Source: Verrucomicrobia bacterium UBA1727 (GTDB lineage Bacteria; Verrucomicrobiota; Kiritimatiellia; RFP12; UBA1067). Taken from it: a DNA stretch of 13,191 nt. The stretch covers positions 1 to 13,191 of the forward strand of contig DCIL01000083.1 of assembly GCA_002315875.1 (NCBI GenBank), read 5' to 3'. Below are positions 1 to 7,950 of the stretch, piece after piece. Every line of letters begins with the position of its first letter. Position 1 is the stretch's first letter. The position numbers were made by a program, and so were the translations under genes. The notes under the pieces are model-generated. The model was not told the origin of the DNA. It saw only the letters and a list, made by a program, of their open reading frames with translations, and did no database searches.

Positions 1-364
1 CAAAACGCGGATGAGGGAGAATGAGATCGGGCGAGTTCCTGACCTCGTCCCCGAAAAGAACAAGGTCAATGTCGATCGTGCGCGGTCCGTTGCGGACGGT
101 GCGGACGCGACCGAGCGCGTCCTCAGTGGCGTGCATCCGCCGCGAAAAGTCGTCCGCATCGAGTCCCGTCTCGAGAATCGCAGCCTGATTGAGAAACTTG
201 AGCGCGGCGAATTCAGCGGGCACATCCACCGGTTCGGTCTCAAGCACCTTGCTCGCCGCAACAAGACGCGTCTCGGGAAGTTCCCCGAGACGCTTCAATG
301 CCGATTCCAGATACCCTTCTCTGGAACCGATATTGGATCCGAGAGCGACCGTCGCCCGCGTCAT
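1..364 (-). CDS. folK: 2-amino-4-hydroxy-6-hydroxymethyldihydropteridine pyrophosphokinase (HPPK), 3' end outside window
   Basis: This enzyme transfers pyrophosphate from ATP to 6-hydroxymethyl-7,8-dihydropterin, the step before dihydropteroate synthase in cytosolic folate synthesis. I translated 121 residues before the window edge; the family is usually about 160. The N-terminus MTRATVALGSNIGSR is the family's opening strand and loop. The signature NGPRTIDIDLVLFG lies at residues 92-105, with the Mg-binding aspartates at D98 and D100, and LPHPRF follows at 116-121. Upstream R86, R88 and R91 fit the basic loop that contacts ATP. The ATG start overlaps the stop of the preceding secreted-protein gene in an ATGA arrangement, so translation is probably coupled. 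It would be the last visible gene of the unit starting near 3456. Its pairing with a secreted glycosidase-like gene is probably positional, not functional. The call is firm. Confidence 0.95.
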   Translation of the reverse strand, partial: MTRATVALGSNIGSREGYLESALKRLGELPETRLVAASKVLETEPVDVPAEFAALKFLNQAAILETGLDADDFSRRMHATEDALGRVRTVRNGPRTIDIDLVLFGDEVRNSPDLILPHPRF

Positions 365-2565
365 TTCAGCTGCGGGGCTGCGAGAATCGTCCACCGCCCG
401 GTGAGCGCCTTGAGTTCGGACGGAATCGCCGCGGACGTATCACGCCGCTGGATGAGTCCGTACCAACCGAGCGCATCGCGCTTGAGCACGATATCCTCCG
501 GCGCCGCAAGCTCGAGCCTGAGATCCGCCGCGTCAATCTTCGTGACCTGGGCACCGGCGACGGCGACAAGCTTGCCGCCCTCGGCGCGCGCACCGAAGAA
601 GCCGACGGCCTTGTAGCCGACCTTGGTTCCATTCGGTTCAAGGACGCCCTCGATCGGATCGCCCGCCGTTGAGTCGATCGCCTTGAAACGCTCGAGCGTA
701 CCGTCCAGCATCCTAAGCGTGCCATCGGCGCGGGCGTACTGGTTACCGCTCCAGTTCAGGTTGCTGTCCGCAACCGGCGGCTGCTTACGCGCGCCGACCG
801 ACTCCAAGTACTGCAGAACCGCTTCCATCTTGTCATTCTTGGTGACGGTGAAAATCTTGGTCTTGGTGATTCTGGGAGACAGCTTCTCGAGCAGCGCTGC
901 GTCTTCGGGGTCCGGATGATATACCGCGAGCGCAAGATAGCGCTGCGCGCCCATCGTAAGATACCCCTCGCTGTCGATGGTGAAGTTCTTGAGCTCGTCG
1001 GACGGATATGCGTCGGTCAGCCAGCCCTTGCGGGTAATCATCGCGATCTGCCGCCCACCCCAGTCCGTATAGGTGTCCTTGCGATGCGGATTCATGAGAT
1101 TGAAATGCCCGAACAGAAAGGCGACCTGTGAATCGGGAACGGACGAAGTCAGCACGCTCGCAAGTCGAATGCGGCTCTGGGCAAGCGCACCATTCGCCTT
1201 GAGAATCTCGAACTGGCTCGCAAAGGCCTTTTCCAACGGCGTATACTTGCCGTAGCGATTATCACTCATCGGATAGACGCCATGGAAGACCATGCGTCCG
1301 CCCGAAAGCGCATAGCGCCACATGAGCGGCGCATACTTCTCGGGCGCGTTCTGATAACCCTCGTTAAACCAACCGCGACCGAACTTCTTGGTAACGCCGA
1401 GCATGACCGGAATCGCAGTAGTCTCGTCGAACTGTGCGACATCTCGCTTCGCCTGCCACCAGTCCAGGCCATTGTGATGAAACTCCGGCCAGGCGAGCGT
1501 TCCCCACCAGGTCGAATGCTTGGTGACGTAGGTGTCATCACCGAAGAGTTCCTTGCAGTTGAAATAATGATGGCGCTCAATTGCGACATTGCGCTCGAGA
1601 TTGACGCGGTTGTAATCGTCGACCTTCTCGGCGGCACCGGGTCCGCCGAAGAACATCTCGACGAGGTCCTCCGCCAGGATGCGTCCGCCCGTCTTCTTCG
1701 CGTATGCCGCGGCGAAGTTCGGCGAATACCAGCGCGCGAGCCCCTTCTTGAAGATCGGGTCTTCGCAATAGCTCGGCGGATGCCCCCACTCGTCCCTCAT
1801 CGCACCGTCAACTCCGAGCTCACGGTACTTTTCCATCAACTGCCGCGTATACGTCAGCAGGAGCGGAGAAAAGACGTCGATCGAGTAGAGCTTGAACTCG
1901 ACGAGCGCTACGAAGTCCTCGCCCGGCTTGAGATTGGTGCACTCCGCCGTGAGCGAACAGTTCGACTGCGCCGTCACCGTTGCGGAAATCTCGCGTTTGG
2001 AACCGTCCGCCCGCACCGCCCACGCGCCGAGCAGCGACGAAGCGGTCGGATCATAGGCCTTCGTCGAACCCCAGCTCATGTGATCATGCATGTCGCCCTG
2101 CTTGCGCGAGGTCGTGATGACGGCCTTGCCCGAAGCGTCCGCCTTCGCCCGCACGCCGTGGACGATGCGTTCGCACTCCTCGGGATACTGGGCGAGGAAC
2201 TCGTGGCGCGCAATGCGCGGATCGAGATCCATCATCACCTCAAGGCCACGCTCGTGGGCGAGTTCAACATACTCGCGCGTCTTCGCCTGCGTACGCGGAT
2301 CGTTTAGATCGGGCTTACAGCGCAGCGTCAGCGTGACGACATTGTAGGTGGAATTGGTCGCGTAATAATCGAGGCGCACCCGATCGACATCGGCAAAATC
2401 CTCACGCTCGAAATTATTGTTGCTGAAACTCTGGAACACGTTCTCGGGAATGACATCAATGGGCAGATGGCGGATGACCTCCTGGGCATTCGCCACCCGC
2501 GGCATCGACGAGACCGCGATCAACAAAGTGGAAAAACCGGCTACGCGAAGAGCAGTTCCGTTCAT
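361..2565 (-). CDS. Secreted TIM-barrel-like protein, candidate glycoside hydrolase
   Basis: This 734-residue protein has a signal peptide: a basic/hydrophobic stretch at residues 5-20 and an AxA site, ANA|QEV, at 25-28. The mature part looks like a glycosidase barrel with extra domains. A strand at 107-115 (ERGLEVMMDLDPR) resembles barrel strands that carry substrate ligands. GVDGAMRDEWGHPPS at about 251-265 ends a strand with adjacent D258 and E259, a usual place for an acid/base residue. Later segments are rich in Trp, Tyr and His (HSTWWGTLAWPEFHHNGLDW), as in sugar-binding clefts. The last ~120 residues look beta-rich. I cannot assign a GH family, and the catalytic residues are guesses. 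A strong AAGGAG lies 8 nt before the ATG, 12 nt after the upstream lipoprotein's stop, and the gene overlaps folK by 4 bp. It may cleave host or plant glycans outside the cytoplasm. Secretion is much surer than the enzyme class. Confidence 0.6.
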   Translation of the reverse strand: MNGTALRVAGFSTLLIAVSSMPRVANAQEVIRHLPIDVIPENVFQSFSNNNFEREDFADVDRVRLDYYATNSTYNVVTLTLRCKPDLNDPRTQAKTREYVELAHERGLEVMMDLDPRIARHEFLAQYPEECERIVHGVRAKADASGKAVITTSRKQGDMHDHMSWGSTKAYDPTASSLLGAWAVRADGSKREISATVTAQSNCSLTAECTNLKPGEDFVALVEFKLYSIDVFSPLLLTYTRQLMEKYRELGVDGAMRDEWGHPPSYCEDPIFKKGLARWYSPNFAAAYAKKTGGRILAEDLVEMFFGGPGAAEKVDDYNRVNLERNVAIERHHYFNCKELFGDDTYVTKHSTWWGTLAWPEFHHNGLDWWQAKRDVAQFDETTAIPVMLGVTKKFGRGWFNEGYQNAPEKYAPLMWRYALSGGRMVFHGVYPMSDNRYGKYTPLEKAFASQFEILKANGALAQSRIRLASVLTSSVPDSQVAFLFGHFNLMNPHRKDTYTDWGGRQIAMITRKGWLTDAYPSDELKNFTIDSEGYLTMGAQRYLALAVYHPDPEDAALLEKLSPRITKTKIFTVTKNDKMEAVLQYLESVGARKQPPVADSNLNWSGNQYARADGTLRMLDGTLERFKAIDSTAGDPIEGVLEPNGTKVGYKAVGFFGARAEGGKLVAVAGAQVTKIDAADLRLELAAPEDIVLKRDALGWYGLIQRRDTSAAIPSELKALTGRWTILAAPQLK

Positions 2566-2577
2566 ATCACCTTCTCC

Positions 2578-3003
2578 TTATTTCTGCTTCGGCTCCATGA
2601 TGAAGCAGGCGGTCTTGAGCGTCTTGCGGTTCACGATCAGGAAGCTCCAGAGATTGTCCTCGGCGATGATATGAGAGAGCGAAGCGACGCGGTTGGAGCC
2701 GACCGCCTTGCACGCGCGCTTGAGCGTAAGAATGTTGTTGTCGAGATTCACCTCGTCACAGAAGAAATGGATTCTCCAGTAGTTGGCATCGTTCAGCTCA
2801 ATGTCATTCTCCGTCCAGTTCACACCGGAGCACCAGGGAATGAAGCCGAGAATCTGATACGAGGTATTCTGGACATAGAACGAGGCGAGCGGTTTCTCGC
2901 CCTCGACGAGAGAACCCGGCGGAATATCCTTGTCAACCTTGACGAACGAGCAGCAGCCGCCCGCGAGAAGAGCGAAAAGCGAGATTGCGATTATCTTTTT
3001 CAT
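2578..3003 (-). CDS. Small lipoprotein, unknown function (paralogue of the upstream lipoprotein)
   Basis: This 141-residue protein starts MKKIIAISLFALLAGGCC, a short lipoprotein signal with the acylated Cys most likely at position 17. The mature part contains a hydrophobic stretch around TSYQILGFIPWCSG, then an amphipathic region (LTLKRACKAVGSNRVASLSH) and a C-terminal beta-like segment. This order matches small verrucomicrobial lipoproteins as I remember them (aromatic/IP/CGD-like motif, helix, beta end), but I know no function for them. The order is shared with the neighbour at 3022-3456, so the two may be paralogues. GGAGG lies 9 nt before the ATG, and only 18 nt separates it from the upstream lipoprotein stop, so the genes are co-transcribed. 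It probably sits at the inner face of the outer membrane or in the periplasm, possibly as an accessory to the secreted protein encoded next. Confidence 0.75.
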   Translation of the reverse strand: MKKIIAISLFALLAGGCCSFVKVDKDIPPGSLVEGEKPLASFYVQNTSYQILGFIPWCSGVNWTENDIELNDANYWRIHFFCDEVNLDNNILTLKRACKAVGSNRVASLSHIIAEDNLWSFLIVNRKTLKTACFIMEPKQK

Positions 3004-3021
3004 TTTTACATTCCTCCGATA

Positions 3022-3456
3022 TTAGCGTGCACGCAGTACGGCCGAGCAGCCCACGTCCTCGGTTTCCAGGAACCAGCCCAGGAAATCGGTGTATCCGGTG
3101 ATGCCCTGATTGGGAAGCGAATTGTTGTACATGTTAACGTTCGTAGCGACCTTGCCGCGGTCCTTGGCAATCGCCTGCACCGTACGGAAGCAGTCCGCGC
3201 AGTTGCACCGATCGCGGAAGAACAACACCCCGCCAGAGACGTCATGCTTCACGTCATCATACTCAACATCACCGCTGATGAAAGTGATGAGATAGAGAAG
3301 TCCGAGTCCGAACGACCTCGCACAAACCGTCTCCTCTGCCGGAGAATTGCCGCCGACCACATCCAGTCCGTCCATCATCCCTGGTGAGGTCCGTTCAATC
3401 GATGCGCAACCGGCGAACAACGCCGCTGCGGACATCGCCAACATCAGTCTCTTCAT
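3022..3456 (-). CDS. Small lipoprotein, unknown function
   Basis: This 144-residue protein starts MKRLMLAMSAAALFAGCAS, a lipoprotein signal peptide with the acylated Cys at position 17. The mature part has the hydrophobic motif SFGLGLLYLITFISGD, a Cys-rich patch (RDRCNCADCF) and then RTVQAIAKDRGKVATNVN. It resembles the lipoprotein encoded next: hydrophobic motif ending in SG, helix, small polar region, hydrophobic end. The Cys cluster (four Cys within about 25 residues, counting the one after ETEDVG) could form disulfides or bind a ligand; this is inference. AAAGGAC lies about 9 nt upstream of the ATG, and a TGGTATAAT extended -10 at 3490-3498 precedes it, so it is probably the first gene of the unit lipoprotein, lipoprotein, secreted glycosidase-like protein, folK. 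I do not recognise a named family. Confidence 0.75.
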   Translation of the reverse strand: MKRLMLAMSAAALFAGCASIERTSPGMMDGLDVVGGNSPAEETVCARSFGLGLLYLITFISGDVEYDDVKHDVSGGVLFFRDRCNCADCFRTVQAIAKDRGKVATNVNMYNNSLPNQGITGYTDFLGWFLETEDVGCSAVLRAR

Positions 3457-3489
3457 TGTTTAGCGTCCTTTCTGTTTTTGATTTTCTGA

Positions 3490-3498
3490 ATTATACCA
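3490..3498 (-). promoter_or_regulatory. Extended -10 promoter for the lipoprotein-glycosidase-folK unit
   Basis: On the minus strand TGGTATAAT combines a perfect -10 hexamer (3490-3495) with the TGn extension. It ends 33 nt before the ATG at 3456. There is no clear -35 hexamer upstream (GC-rich proline codons), as expected for extended -10 promoters. The hexamer overlaps the TAA stop of the mechanosensitive channel gene (3491-3493). Confidence 0.55.
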
Positions 3499-4837
3499 TA
3501 TTCGCCGGTGGAGGCGGAGGCGGAACGGCGACCGAACGCCACGGCGACTGGAGTCTGTCGAAGCGGAACGCTCCGCCAACCACATCGACCTGTCCGCTGA
3601 CCTCCTGATAGATGTCGCTGCATTCCTGGAAGACGCGCAGGCGGAAGTTCGGCAGCACCGCCAGCAGATGTTCCATGATGGCCGACTTCACCTTTTCATG
3701 AGGAACCCACGCCACATCCTTCGAGAAACAGTAGATCTCCAGCGGAATGCCGGAACGGGACGGCGTCAGCACGCGAGTCATCAGCGTCATGTCGCTGCGA
3801 ATGTTCGGGTTGTGCTCCAGATAATGCTGGGCGTAGACGCGGAACGTTCCCAGGTTGGTGAGATGGCGGGTATTGAAGTGCGTACGCCCGCTGTTGTAGG
3901 TAGAGATCTCGTCTTCCTTGCCCTTCAGATAGTCCTTGATGAGATCAAAGCCCTTGAGCTCCTTCACCTCGTCCTTGGTGAGGAACCGAATGCTGCGCTG
4001 GTCGAGGATCAGCGACATACGGATGCGCCGTCCACCGCTTTTCTCCATCGCCGTATAATTGACGAACGACTTGTTCACGAGATCGCAGACGGGCATCGAA
4101 ACGAGCGCCTTGTCCCAATTGCGCACCTTCACCGTGTGCAACGTGATTTCCTCGACCGTGCCGTCGACCCCGTCGGACTCCAGAACGATCCAGTCTCCGA
4201 TCTCGACGAGGTGGTTGGTGTTGACGCGCACGCTGGCGACGAGCGAAAGGATGCTCGGCTGCAGGACCAACATCAGCACCGCCGCCATCGCACCGAGTCC
4301 GGACAGAAGATAGAACGGACTCTTGTTCGTAACGAGCGAGAAGAAGAGGATTACCGCCGCCGCCCAAACGAAGCCGATCGCGACCCTGAGCAGACTGTCG
4401 ATGGGACGCTGCGCGGCATTGCGCTGCTGCTTGTACCAGAGTCCGAAACTCTTGATGCCATAAGTCAGCGCCATCGCAACGACTATGGCGATGGACCCCT
4501 CCATCATCTCCCGCGTCACGATTGCTATCCACTCGTGGACTCCATCGATCCAGGTGCAGAAGGCGATGGTATAGAGCGGAAAGACGCTCACCATCCAGAA
4601 ACACATCTTGCGAATGCAGTGATGAAGTTCCTGACTCAGCTCGCAGTACCGTCGAAACAGCTTCAGCAGGAAATGGTGCAGAATCAAATAAAGGATCGTG
4701 GCGATTAACGCACCCGTGAGTAGCGCCAGCAGGATTACGACCACGTCGGCAAGATAGGGGTATGGCCGCATGTAGGCAATGACCTGTCTCGCCCACTCGG
4801 CGGTTTGATCGTCCTGAAGGAGTTTTGAAAAGTTCAT
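3491..4837 (-). CDS. Mechanosensitive ion channel, MscS family, YbdG-like (miniconductance type)
   Basis: This inner-membrane channel releases solutes when membrane tension rises after osmotic downshock. The 448-residue product has about five membrane segments (near residues 30-56, 79-99, 110-128, 150-170 and 174-197), the last being the pore-lining helix. The MscS beta domain follows, with VEIGDWIVLESDGVDGTVEE at 211-230 and ITLHTVKVRNWD. The YbdG subfamily is shown by SGGRRIRMSL, LTNLGTFRVYAQHYL, GIPLEIYCFSKDVAWVPHE and PNFRLRVFQ, all in family order. I chose the ATG at 4837 because GAGAGG lies 6 nt upstream; an in-frame extension to 4936 would reach into the upstream gene and looks non-membrane and charged. 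The C-terminus ends in six prolines before ANMV, an odd tail. It starts 25 nt after the phosphofructokinase stop, so it is probably in the same unit. The subfamily call is good; conductance is inferred. Confidence 0.9.
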   Translation of the reverse strand: MNFSKLLQDDQTAEWARQVIAYMRPYPYLADVVVILLALLTGALIATILYLILHHFLLKLFRRYCELSQELHHCIRKMCFWMVSVFPLYTIAFCTWIDGVHEWIAIVTREMMEGSIAIVVAMALTYGIKSFGLWYKQQRNAAQRPIDSLLRVAIGFVWAAAVILFFSLVTNKSPFYLLSGLGAMAAVLMLVLQPSILSLVASVRVNTNHLVEIGDWIVLESDGVDGTVEEITLHTVKVRNWDKALVSMPVCDLVNKSFVNYTAMEKSGGRRIRMSLILDQRSIRFLTKDEVKELKGFDLIKDYLKGKEDEISTYNSGRTHFNTRHLTNLGTFRVYAQHYLEHNPNIRSDMTLMTRVLTPSRSGIPLEIYCFSKDVAWVPHEKVKSAIMEHLLAVLPNFRLRVFQECSDIYQEVSGQVDVVGGAFRFDRLQSPWRSVAVPPPPPPANMV

Positions 4838-4862
4838 GAGAGTCCTCTCAATATTAACGATG

Positions 4863-6257
4863 TTACGGCGCGGAGAATCCGCCAGGGGCGACCTTGCGTC
4901 CCGCTCCGTTCTGATAAAACTCCTGCCCCGTCGCATCCATCACGCTACGCCAGAGTTCTCCGTTGAGATCAACCTTCTGGCGCTCGATGGTCGCCAAGGC
5001 GATCGGTACGAGAACGTAGCTTTCGGAGATGTTGCCGACAACGCAGTCGGTGCGTCCCGCCATCGCGGCATGCACCGCGGCACGCGCAAGCATATAGCAG
5101 CGAATCGCGTCCGTGCCCCGCGCAGGACAGCTGCGGATCGTGTAGCTCGGATCGAAGTACTTCACGCTCGAGGGAATGCCCTTCGCCTTGAAATGCTCGG
5201 ATATCTTGCGCTTCAGCAGTTCACCGATATCCTTCTTGAGTATGTTGCCGCTCGCGTCCTTGGCTTGGGACGCCTCGTCGAAAAGATGCTGCCCCGCACC
5301 CTCGGCAACCACAACCACCGCATGATCCTTGCCCGCGGCGAAACGGTTCTCGAGGGACTGGAGGAGTCCGTGGGGACCATCAATCTCAAACGGCACCTCG
5401 GGGATGAGGCAGAAATTCACTACTGGATTGGCGACGGACGCGTAGGCGGCGATGAAACCGGAATCGCGTCCCATGAGCTTGACGAGTCCGACGCCGTTCT
5501 CCGTGCCCTTCGCCTCGACATGGGCGTTGCGGATGATGTTGGACGCCTCCAGGACCGCGGTCTCGAATCCAAACGAGCGTCCCACGCACTGCAGGTCATT
5601 GTCAATCGTCTTAGGAATGCCGACCACCGAGATCTTTAGTCCGCGCGCATTCACTTCGTCCGCAATCGCCTTGGCGCAGCGCAGCGATCCGTCCCCGCCG
5701 ATGCAGAAGAGGATGTTGATGTTCATCCGCTGAAGCGTATCGACGATTTTGTCCGTCGGTTGCTGTCCGCGGGCCGATCCGAGAATCGTGCCGCCCAGTT
5801 CGTGAATGGTGTCCACACTCTCCGGATCGAGAGCCACCGGCTCGTAGCCGTTGTCGGGGGAGAGCCCAGCGTAGCCGTAGCGAACCCCGAAGATGTTCCT
5901 CACCCCATAATCGAACGAAAGTATCTCAACGAGTCCCTTGATGACGTTGTTGAGGCCTGGACAAAGTCCGCCCGCGGTGACGATCGCCACCCGCGTCCAG
6001 CGCGGATCGTGGAAGATCCGCTCGCGCGGACCCGCTCGCTCGAAGGAAGGAACGCGTCCCAACAGTTCGGTCGCCTTCTGCACGAGCGAAACGCTTTCGT
6101 TCGCGTAAACCCGATCGCCGTCCTTAACGAAATTGTGATAGTGCACGGGAGAGGCGATCTTACACTCGCCAAGCGTCTTCACATCGCTCGTGTACTTCTC
6201 GCGATCGGAGAGGATCTTGTCAAACATCGTATTGCCTGTATCGTTTAAAGCGTCCAT
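4863..6257 (-). CDS. 6-phosphofructokinase, group II long form (probably ATP-dependent)
   Basis: This glycolytic enzyme phosphorylates fructose 6-phosphate in the cytosol. The 464-residue protein has all core motifs: TAGGLCPGLNN (94-104), GGDGS (187-191), PKTIDND (215-221, with the catalytic Asp), MGRDSGFIA (262-270) and PEVPF (286-290). It is longer than the ~320-residue E. coli type and has an N-terminal extension like the 'clade X' enzymes of spirochaetes and trypanosomatids. In this family GGDG (Gly) marks ATP use and GGDD (Asp) marks pyrophosphate use, so ATP is the predicted donor even though Lys216 in PKTIDND is typical of pyrophosphate-type enzymes. The ATG at 6257 has GGGGGT about 7 nt upstream; a second ATG (MFDKIL, residue 11) is possible. 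Only 21 nt separates it from the upstream gene and 25 nt from the channel gene downstream. Confidence 0.94.
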   Translation of the reverse strand: MDALNDTGNTMFDKILSDREKYTSDVKTLGECKIASPVHYHNFVKDGDRVYANESVSLVQKATELLGRVPSFERAGPRERIFHDPRWTRVAIVTAGGLCPGLNNVIKGLVEILSFDYGVRNIFGVRYGYAGLSPDNGYEPVALDPESVDTIHELGGTILGSARGQQPTDKIVDTLQRMNINILFCIGGDGSLRCAKAIADEVNARGLKISVVGIPKTIDNDLQCVGRSFGFETAVLEASNIIRNAHVEAKGTENGVGLVKLMGRDSGFIAAYASVANPVVNFCLIPEVPFEIDGPHGLLQSLENRFAAGKDHAVVVVAEGAGQHLFDEASQAKDASGNILKKDIGELLKRKISEHFKAKGIPSSVKYFDPSYTIRSCPARGTDAIRCYMLARAAVHAAMAGRTDCVVGNISESYVLVPIALATIERQKVDLNGELWRSVMDATGQEFYQNGAGRKVAPGGFSAP

Positions 6258-6278
6258 TTCCGTGCACCCCCATTCACT

Positions 6279-7943
6279 TTACTTGCTAAGCGTATCGAAA
6301 GCATCCATCAGCACCTTCTCGCCGAAAGCATCCAGCGGAAGTGCATCCAGCGGAAGCTTGGGATCGTCCTTGACGAAAAGATACGGCAGGACCGCATATT
6401 CCGGCAACCAGGCGACCTTGTTCTTCACGACCGCGACCGCGAAGCACGTCTTGCCGTTGTCGAGTTCGAGAAGCTTCTCACCCTCAGGCGTTTCCATCTG
6501 GCAGACCGGCTTGCAGAATCCATCGAAATTGGGATCACGCAGGAACGGATAGCGCTTGCCTTCAAGCCGCGGCATCGTCGCGCAACCGACAAGCGCCATC
6601 TTCATCGCATCGGCCGCCTCGGCCTTGTGCCAACCGGACGATACCGGCACCTCCTTGTTCGCGTGCTTGCGCATGGTCGCGGAAAATCCGGTAATGTCGT
6701 GACGATCCTCTCCGCCGATGACGATGAGCCGTCCGCCGCGCTCGCGATATTTGCGCGCGGCCGCGGCAAAATCTTCACACGGACCCCTACTCATATAGCC
6801 CGTACCGCCGATCGCCATCAGCATGGTCGGCACGACTTTCGGATCCGGAAAGCCGTCCCTCACGAGCTCCCAGAAGGCAAAGCCCTTCACCGCGTGGCCA
6901 TTGGCGCGGAGCGTGCGACCGCACGCAGCGGTAAGAATGCGGCCTGGATACGAGAGCGAGCCGCCCTCGCGCATATAGGCATCGCAGACCAGTCCGACAA
7001 CGCCCTTTGGATTCGAAGGATTGAGCTTCTCATTGAAGATGCCGGCATAGACCGCCTGCGGACGCGGATCGATCTCCTTGGCCGCAATCGCAACCTGACG
7101 CCGGAACTCGCTGTCGAAATTCCTGTCGGGGAGCGACGCGGTTTTCGCACGATACGTCCAACAGGTCCAGACCACCGTCTCCAGCGTTCTGATCTGCATC
7201 GCCACCAGATCGGCAAGCGCGACCTCCGCCTCGGACTTTGGCGCAAAGGCGATCTTTCCTTCCAACTCGCCGGAAAAGGCACTCTGTCGCACCATGTTGT
7301 CCACGCAAAGCGCCATCAAGGAATCTGCGAGGTTTGCCTTCGGCGCCTTGGGGACGAATCCCGCCAGGCGTTCGCGAGCCAGCTGGCAGACATGACCATC
7401 GGAGCGGAAGCCGAATACGTTCTTAGCGCCATCTTCGACCTTGCGCATCGTGAAGTCGATGTCCTTAAGACGCGAATAGCGAAAGAATCCCAAAAGCGGC
7501 GGATGATTGAGCGCGCTCTCATCAGAAATCGAATGAGTCAGCACTGAAATGTAGAAGGCCGCGTGCGAGTGCTCACCGTTCGCGAAGGCGCGAGCGAGCA
7601 TAACCATCGCCGCCGCCTTGCCGCGAGAACTGTGAAACCAATTGCTGTTACGATAACCGGCGGCCACCAGTTCGGCGGCCTCCTTTTCACCGACGCGATC
7701 CGCAAGCTCTTTCGCCGTATGGAAACGCCGCTGTCCTTTTTCCATCGGCCATTCGGTCATGTCGGGGAAATGGCAATTCGCCATGAGAATCTTGAAATCC
7801 GCGAAATCAAAAGTCTTGGCCACCTCACCTGGCAGGAACTCGCCAGTAAGCTGTGCGATCTCATCGTGCTCGACATCCCACGCCATCGCCGCACACGACA
7901 ACGCACAAACACCAAGCGCAACACCCAATTTTTCAATCTTCAT
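6279..7943 (-). CDS. Secreted protein with S1/P1-nuclease / phospholipase-C-like N-terminal domain and unassigned C-terminal domain
   Basis: This is a 554-residue exported protein. The signal peptide covers residues 1-21 and ends AMA|WDVEH, which would expose Trp22 at the mature N-terminus. In zinc-dependent phospholipase C and S1/P1 nucleases that Trp binds zinc through its free amino group, with a His shortly after (here H26). D61 and H75 have spacing close to P1's second Asp/His pair. H137-x3-D141-x5-H147 reproduces P1's His116, Asp120 and His126 exactly in spacing. A final His/Asp pair is not obvious, so the third site may differ or the enzyme may be degenerate. Residues ~310-554 hold a second domain with a Rossmann-like stretch (RERGGRLIVIGGEDRHDITG, 401-420) that I cannot assign. 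The likely role is extracytoplasmic hydrolysis of phosphodiesters in nucleic acids or phospholipids. It has its own promoter at 7981-8009 and leads the unit with the phosphofructokinase and channel genes. Confidence 0.6.
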   Translation of the reverse strand: MKIEKLGVALGVCALSCAAMAWDVEHDEIAQLTGEFLPGEVAKTFDFADFKILMANCHFPDMTEWPMEKGQRRFHTAKELADRVGEKEAAELVAAGYRNSNWFHSSRGKAAAMVMLARAFANGEHSHAAFYISVLTHSISDESALNHPPLLGFFRYSRLKDIDFTMRKVEDGAKNVFGFRSDGHVCQLARERLAGFVPKAPKANLADSLMALCVDNMVRQSAFSGELEGKIAFAPKSEAEVALADLVAMQIRTLETVVWTCWTYRAKTASLPDRNFDSEFRRQVAIAAKEIDPRPQAVYAGIFNEKLNPSNPKGVVGLVCDAYMREGGSLSYPGRILTAACGRTLRANGHAVKGFAFWELVRDGFPDPKVVPTMLMAIGGTGYMSRGPCEDFAAAARKYRERGGRLIVIGGEDRHDITGFSATMRKHANKEVPVSSGWHKAEAADAMKMALVGCATMPRLEGKRYPFLRDPNFDGFCKPVCQMETPEGEKLLELDNGKTCFAVAVVKNKVAWLPEYAVLPYLFVKDDPKLPLDALPLDAFGEKVLMDAFDTLSK

Positions 7944-7950
7944 AATTAAT

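Noticed and set aside
1282..2307. Long plus-strand open frame (341 codons), and similar ones at 2467-3387, 3668-4708 and 6627-7547.
   Set aside because: They are antisense shadows in GC-rich genes: Arg/His/Leu-rich composition, no domain motifs, no ribosome sites, and the minus-strand genes are well supported.
4838..4936. Longer start for the mechanosensitive channel at 4936.
   Set aside because: It would overlap the phosphofructokinase gene by about 70 nt, the added residues are highly charged, and the ATG at 4837 has a proper ribosome site.
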